Shown piece by piece: positions 29,970-32,074 of a DNA stretch of 32,074 nt. The notes beneath the pieces were generated by a model. The model worked only from the letters and a program-made list of their open reading frames with translations. It had not been told where the DNA came from and ran no database searches. The first letter of the stretch is position 1, and each line of letters begins with the position of its first letter. Origin of the DNA: Silvibacterium sp. (GTDB taxonomy: Bacteria > Acidobacteriota > Terriglobia > Terriglobales > Acidobacteriaceae); the NCBI GenBank assembly GCA_019234945.1, contig JAFAKX010000065.1:1-32074 (forward strand), read 5' to 3'. Both the position numbers and the translations under genes were made by a program.

Positions 29970-32074
29970 TTGCCCCCTACTGCCGCGACCGAAGTCGCTC
30001 CTGAACTGAACGAACGCGCTCTGCGTGTGCTCGTCGAAGCCTCAGCGGCATTAGTTGCTGCCGCTGACGTCAACACTCTCCTGGATCGCGTCCTGGATTG
30101 CTCCAGGATTCTTATTGGTGCCGACGCCTGTGGCGTCTGGCGCAGTCTCGATGGCGGCTACAACTGGCGCATGCTCGCATCCGCTGGCCTCTCCGACTGG
30201 CCCGTCAGCCAGCTTAAGGTTCCCGATCCCACCCTGATCCCGGACGTCGCCGCCATCGAAGATGTTCGCTCCTACCCAATCCTGTCCTCACGGACCGATT
30301 GGTACATTTCCCAACGCATTTACAGCCTGCTCTGCATCGCCCTGAGAATTGGCGGTACTCTCGCCGCGACCGTGACCTTCTACTACCGCGCGCCGCATTC
30401 CTTCACTGACAGTGAGATCCAATATGCCCGCGTGCTCGCCAATCTCAGCGCCTCGACTCTTTACATGACCGAGTTGAAGGAGTCGCAGCAGAGAGAACGC
30501 GCCCGTCTGAAGTTTCTGGCTGAATCGAGCGCAGTTCTGTCCTCCTCGCTCGATTACCAGAAGACGCTGAATACCGTCGCCCGGCTTGCTGTGCCCTATC
30601 TTTCCGACTGGTGCACCGTGAGCATGTATGAAGACGAAAAGCTGACTTCTATCGCCGCCGCCCATGTCGATCCTGAAAAGCAGCTGATGCTGAGTCAGGC
30701 GCCGCAGGAGTTCAAGGAACGCCTGCATGAATCTCGTGGAACGGGCGCTGTGCTCGCAACCGGCAAGCCCTTGCTCTACGAATCAATTTCGGACGCGCTC
30801 CTTGCCTCTGTGGCTACTAATGAAGAACATCTCGGCTGGATACGCAGTCTCGGCATCGTTTCGGCCATTGTGGTGCCGCTCAAGAGCCGCCATCGCGTGC
30901 TCGGAGTGATCCACTTCCTGACCGACCAGAGCGGGCGCCGCTTCAGCGAAGACGACCTGCGCCTTGCCGAAGATCTGGCCGCCAGGGCATCCACCGCTAT
31001 TGACAATGCGCGCCTCTTTCGAGGAATGGGCCTGAGCGAATCACGATACCGCTCGCTGATCGAAGCTTCGTCTTCGCTCGCCTATACCGTGGATGGGAAA
31101 AGCAACTTCGTCGAGCCGCAGCCCGCATGGTCGGCCTACACCGGTCAGCGATGGGAGGAACTGCGTGGCATGGGTTGGGTCACCGCCCTGCATCCCGACG
31201 ACCGGGAGAGAATCATCGAGCAGCTTCGCCTGGCTACGGGAATCATCCAGCCCCAGGTCTTTCGAGCCCGCCTGTGGAATGCCATCTCGGGCTCCTATCG
31301 GCACTGCATGGCTCGCTCGGTGCCGATGAGAAACGAATCTGGAGGCGTCGAAGAATGGGTGGGTGTGATTATCGACGTCCACGACCAGATGCTGGCCGAA
31401 GAGAAGCTGCGGCGCACTGAACAACTCGCGACCGCCGGACGACTCGCCGCCACCGTTGCCCACGAGATCAACAACCCTCTCGAGTCGGTCACGAACCTCG
31501 TCTATCTCGCGCAACAGTCTCCGAAGCTGGACCAAACCACGCGCGGTTACCTTGATATCGCCACCGGGGAGTTGCAGCGCGTCGCGCAGATCGTCCGCCA
31601 GACCCTCGGCTTTTATCGGGAAAGCGCCTCACCAAAAAATGCCGATGTCGGGGAAATCGCCGCCGAGGTTCTCAGCCTCAATCGCCGCAACTTCGTGGCG
31701 AAGGAAATTCGCGTCACATCGGCAATCGAGCCTGGCGTCACTGCCTGTGTTGTTTCAGGAGAAATCCGTCAGGTCATCGCCAATCTCGTCACAAACGCCA
31801 TCGAGGCAAGCAGCCCCCACAGCGAGATCCGGGTCGAGCTAAAACAATTCGATGAGACTGTTTTGATCCGCATCGCCGACCACGGAACCGGGATCAGTGA
31901 GGAAAACCTGCCCCACCTGTTCGAGGCGTTTTTCACTACCAAAAAGGATGTCGGCACCGGTCTCGGCCTGTGGGTCAGCCGCGGTCTGATCGAAAAGCAC
32001 AACGGCACCCTCACGGTCGAAACGAAAACCGGCGGAAGCGATCACGGAACCACCTTCACGATAACGCTTCCTGC
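29970..32074 (+). CDS. Sensor histidine kinase, GAF-GAF-PAS-HisKA-HATPase (3' end outside the window)
   Basis: One continuous frame opens with TTG at 29970 (GAGAGG eight bases upstream, TGA stop five codons before) and runs off the window after 701 codons. No membrane segment is seen, so it is a cytosolic sensor. GAF 1 covers about residues 12-170 and GAF 2 about 180-350. A PAS/PAC domain lies at about 355-470. The HisKA box has the phosphoacceptor H498 in VAHEINNPLESV. The ATPase has the N-box VIANLVTNAIEAS (near 601), the G1 box ADHGTGIS (near 637) and the G2 box GTGLGLWVSRG (near 663). It may end soon or carry a receiver domain. Ligands of the GAF domains are unknown. It follows infC by 86 bases. 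Confidence 0.93.
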   Translation, partial: MPPTAATEVAPELNERALRVLVEASAALVAAADVNTLLDRVLDCSRILIGADACGVWRSLDGGYNWRMLASAGLSDWPVSQLKVPDPTLIPDVAAIEDVRSYPILSSRTDWYISQRIYSLLCIALRIGGTLAATVTFYYRAPHSFTDSEIQYARVLANLSASTLYMTELKESQQRERARLKFLAESSAVLSSSLDYQKTLNTVARLAVPYLSDWCTVSMYEDEKLTSIAAAHVDPEKQLMLSQAPQEFKERLHESRGTGAVLATGKPLLYESISDALLASVATNEEHLGWIRSLGIVSAIVVPLKSRHRVLGVIHFLTDQSGRRFSEDDLRLAEDLAARASTAIDNARLFRGMGLSESRYRSLIEASSSLAYTVDGKSNFVEPQPAWSAYTGQRWEELRGMGWVTALHPDDRERIIEQLRLATGIIQPQVFRARLWNAISGSYRHCMARSVPMRNESGGVEEWVGVIIDVHDQMLAEEKLRRTEQLATAGRLAATVAHEINNPLESVTNLVYLAQQSPKLDQTTRGYLDIATGELQRVAQIVRQTLGFYRESASPKNADVGEIAAEVLSLNRRNFVAKEIRVTSAIEPGVTACVVSGEIRQVIANLVTNAIEASSPHSEIRVELKQFDETVLIRIADHGTGISEENLPHLFEAFFTTKKDVGTGLGLWVSRGLIEKHNGTLTVETKTGGSDHGTTFTITLP

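Noticed and set aside
30727-31842. Short plus-strand frames inside the sensor kinase
   Set aside because: They are in other frames of a continuous 701-codon kinase with intact H, N and G boxes.

Overview
The window looks like chromosomal DNA of a GC-rich Gram-negative bacterium, most likely an acidobacterium of the Terriglobia (subdivision 1) group. This is inferred from the protein families, the secreted DUF11-type protein, the many non-ATG starts (GTG, TTG, one ATC) and the mixture of housekeeping and envelope genes. No database search was possible, so the taxonomy is an inference. I see no insertion sequence, integrase, CRISPR array or rRNA gene. There is one tRNA, tRNA-Pro(GGG).

Left part (1-6 kb, minus strand): a housekeeping run transcribed right to left, rlmH - cobO - accD - folC - a truncated GTG-started gene at the window edge. 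A strong hairpin separates it from a large secreted DUF11 protein that has its own promoter-like sequence.

Glycan and oxygenase part (6.2-15.2 kb): a 2OG-Fe(II) oxygenase with a textbook terminator, a Wzx-type flippase, a JmjC/cupin-like protein, a TIGR04325-type methyltransferase, an ArnT-like membrane glycosyltransferase, a Rieske oxygenase and a PAP2/inositolphosphotransferase-like membrane enzyme. They point to synthesis, modification and export of an envelope glycan or lipid.

Middle (15.3-20.7 kb): an orphan protein resembling phage tail or hyaluronidase stalks, tRNA-Pro, yggX, a CDP-alcohol phosphatidyltransferase resembling phosphatidylinositol-phosphate synthases, greA and ruvX on the minus strand. 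Divergent from them are mltG and a lipoprotein gene. The phosphatidyltransferase start lies in a 14-bp tandem repeat that makes a chain of ATGA-linked mini-ORFs.

Second envelope part (20.7-27.6 kb): a flavin monooxygenase-like protein, an ATP-grasp enzyme, an O-antigen ligase/polymerase-like membrane protein that overlaps the ATP-grasp gene tail to tail, a GT2 glycosyltransferase, an outer-membrane beta-barrel protein and a channel-like protein with a non-canonical selectivity filter.

Right end (27.7-32.1 kb): rpsU, a double zinc-ribbon protein, a single-domain response regulator, infC with an ATC start, and a GAF-GAF-PAS sensor histidine kinase that runs off the end.

No single wholly new system is proven. 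The best leads are the repeat-embedded start region, the altered channel filter, the possible inositol-lipid pair, the oxygenase-rich glycan locus and the ATP-grasp/oxidoreductase/polymerase locus with an AT-rich dyad in its promoter region.
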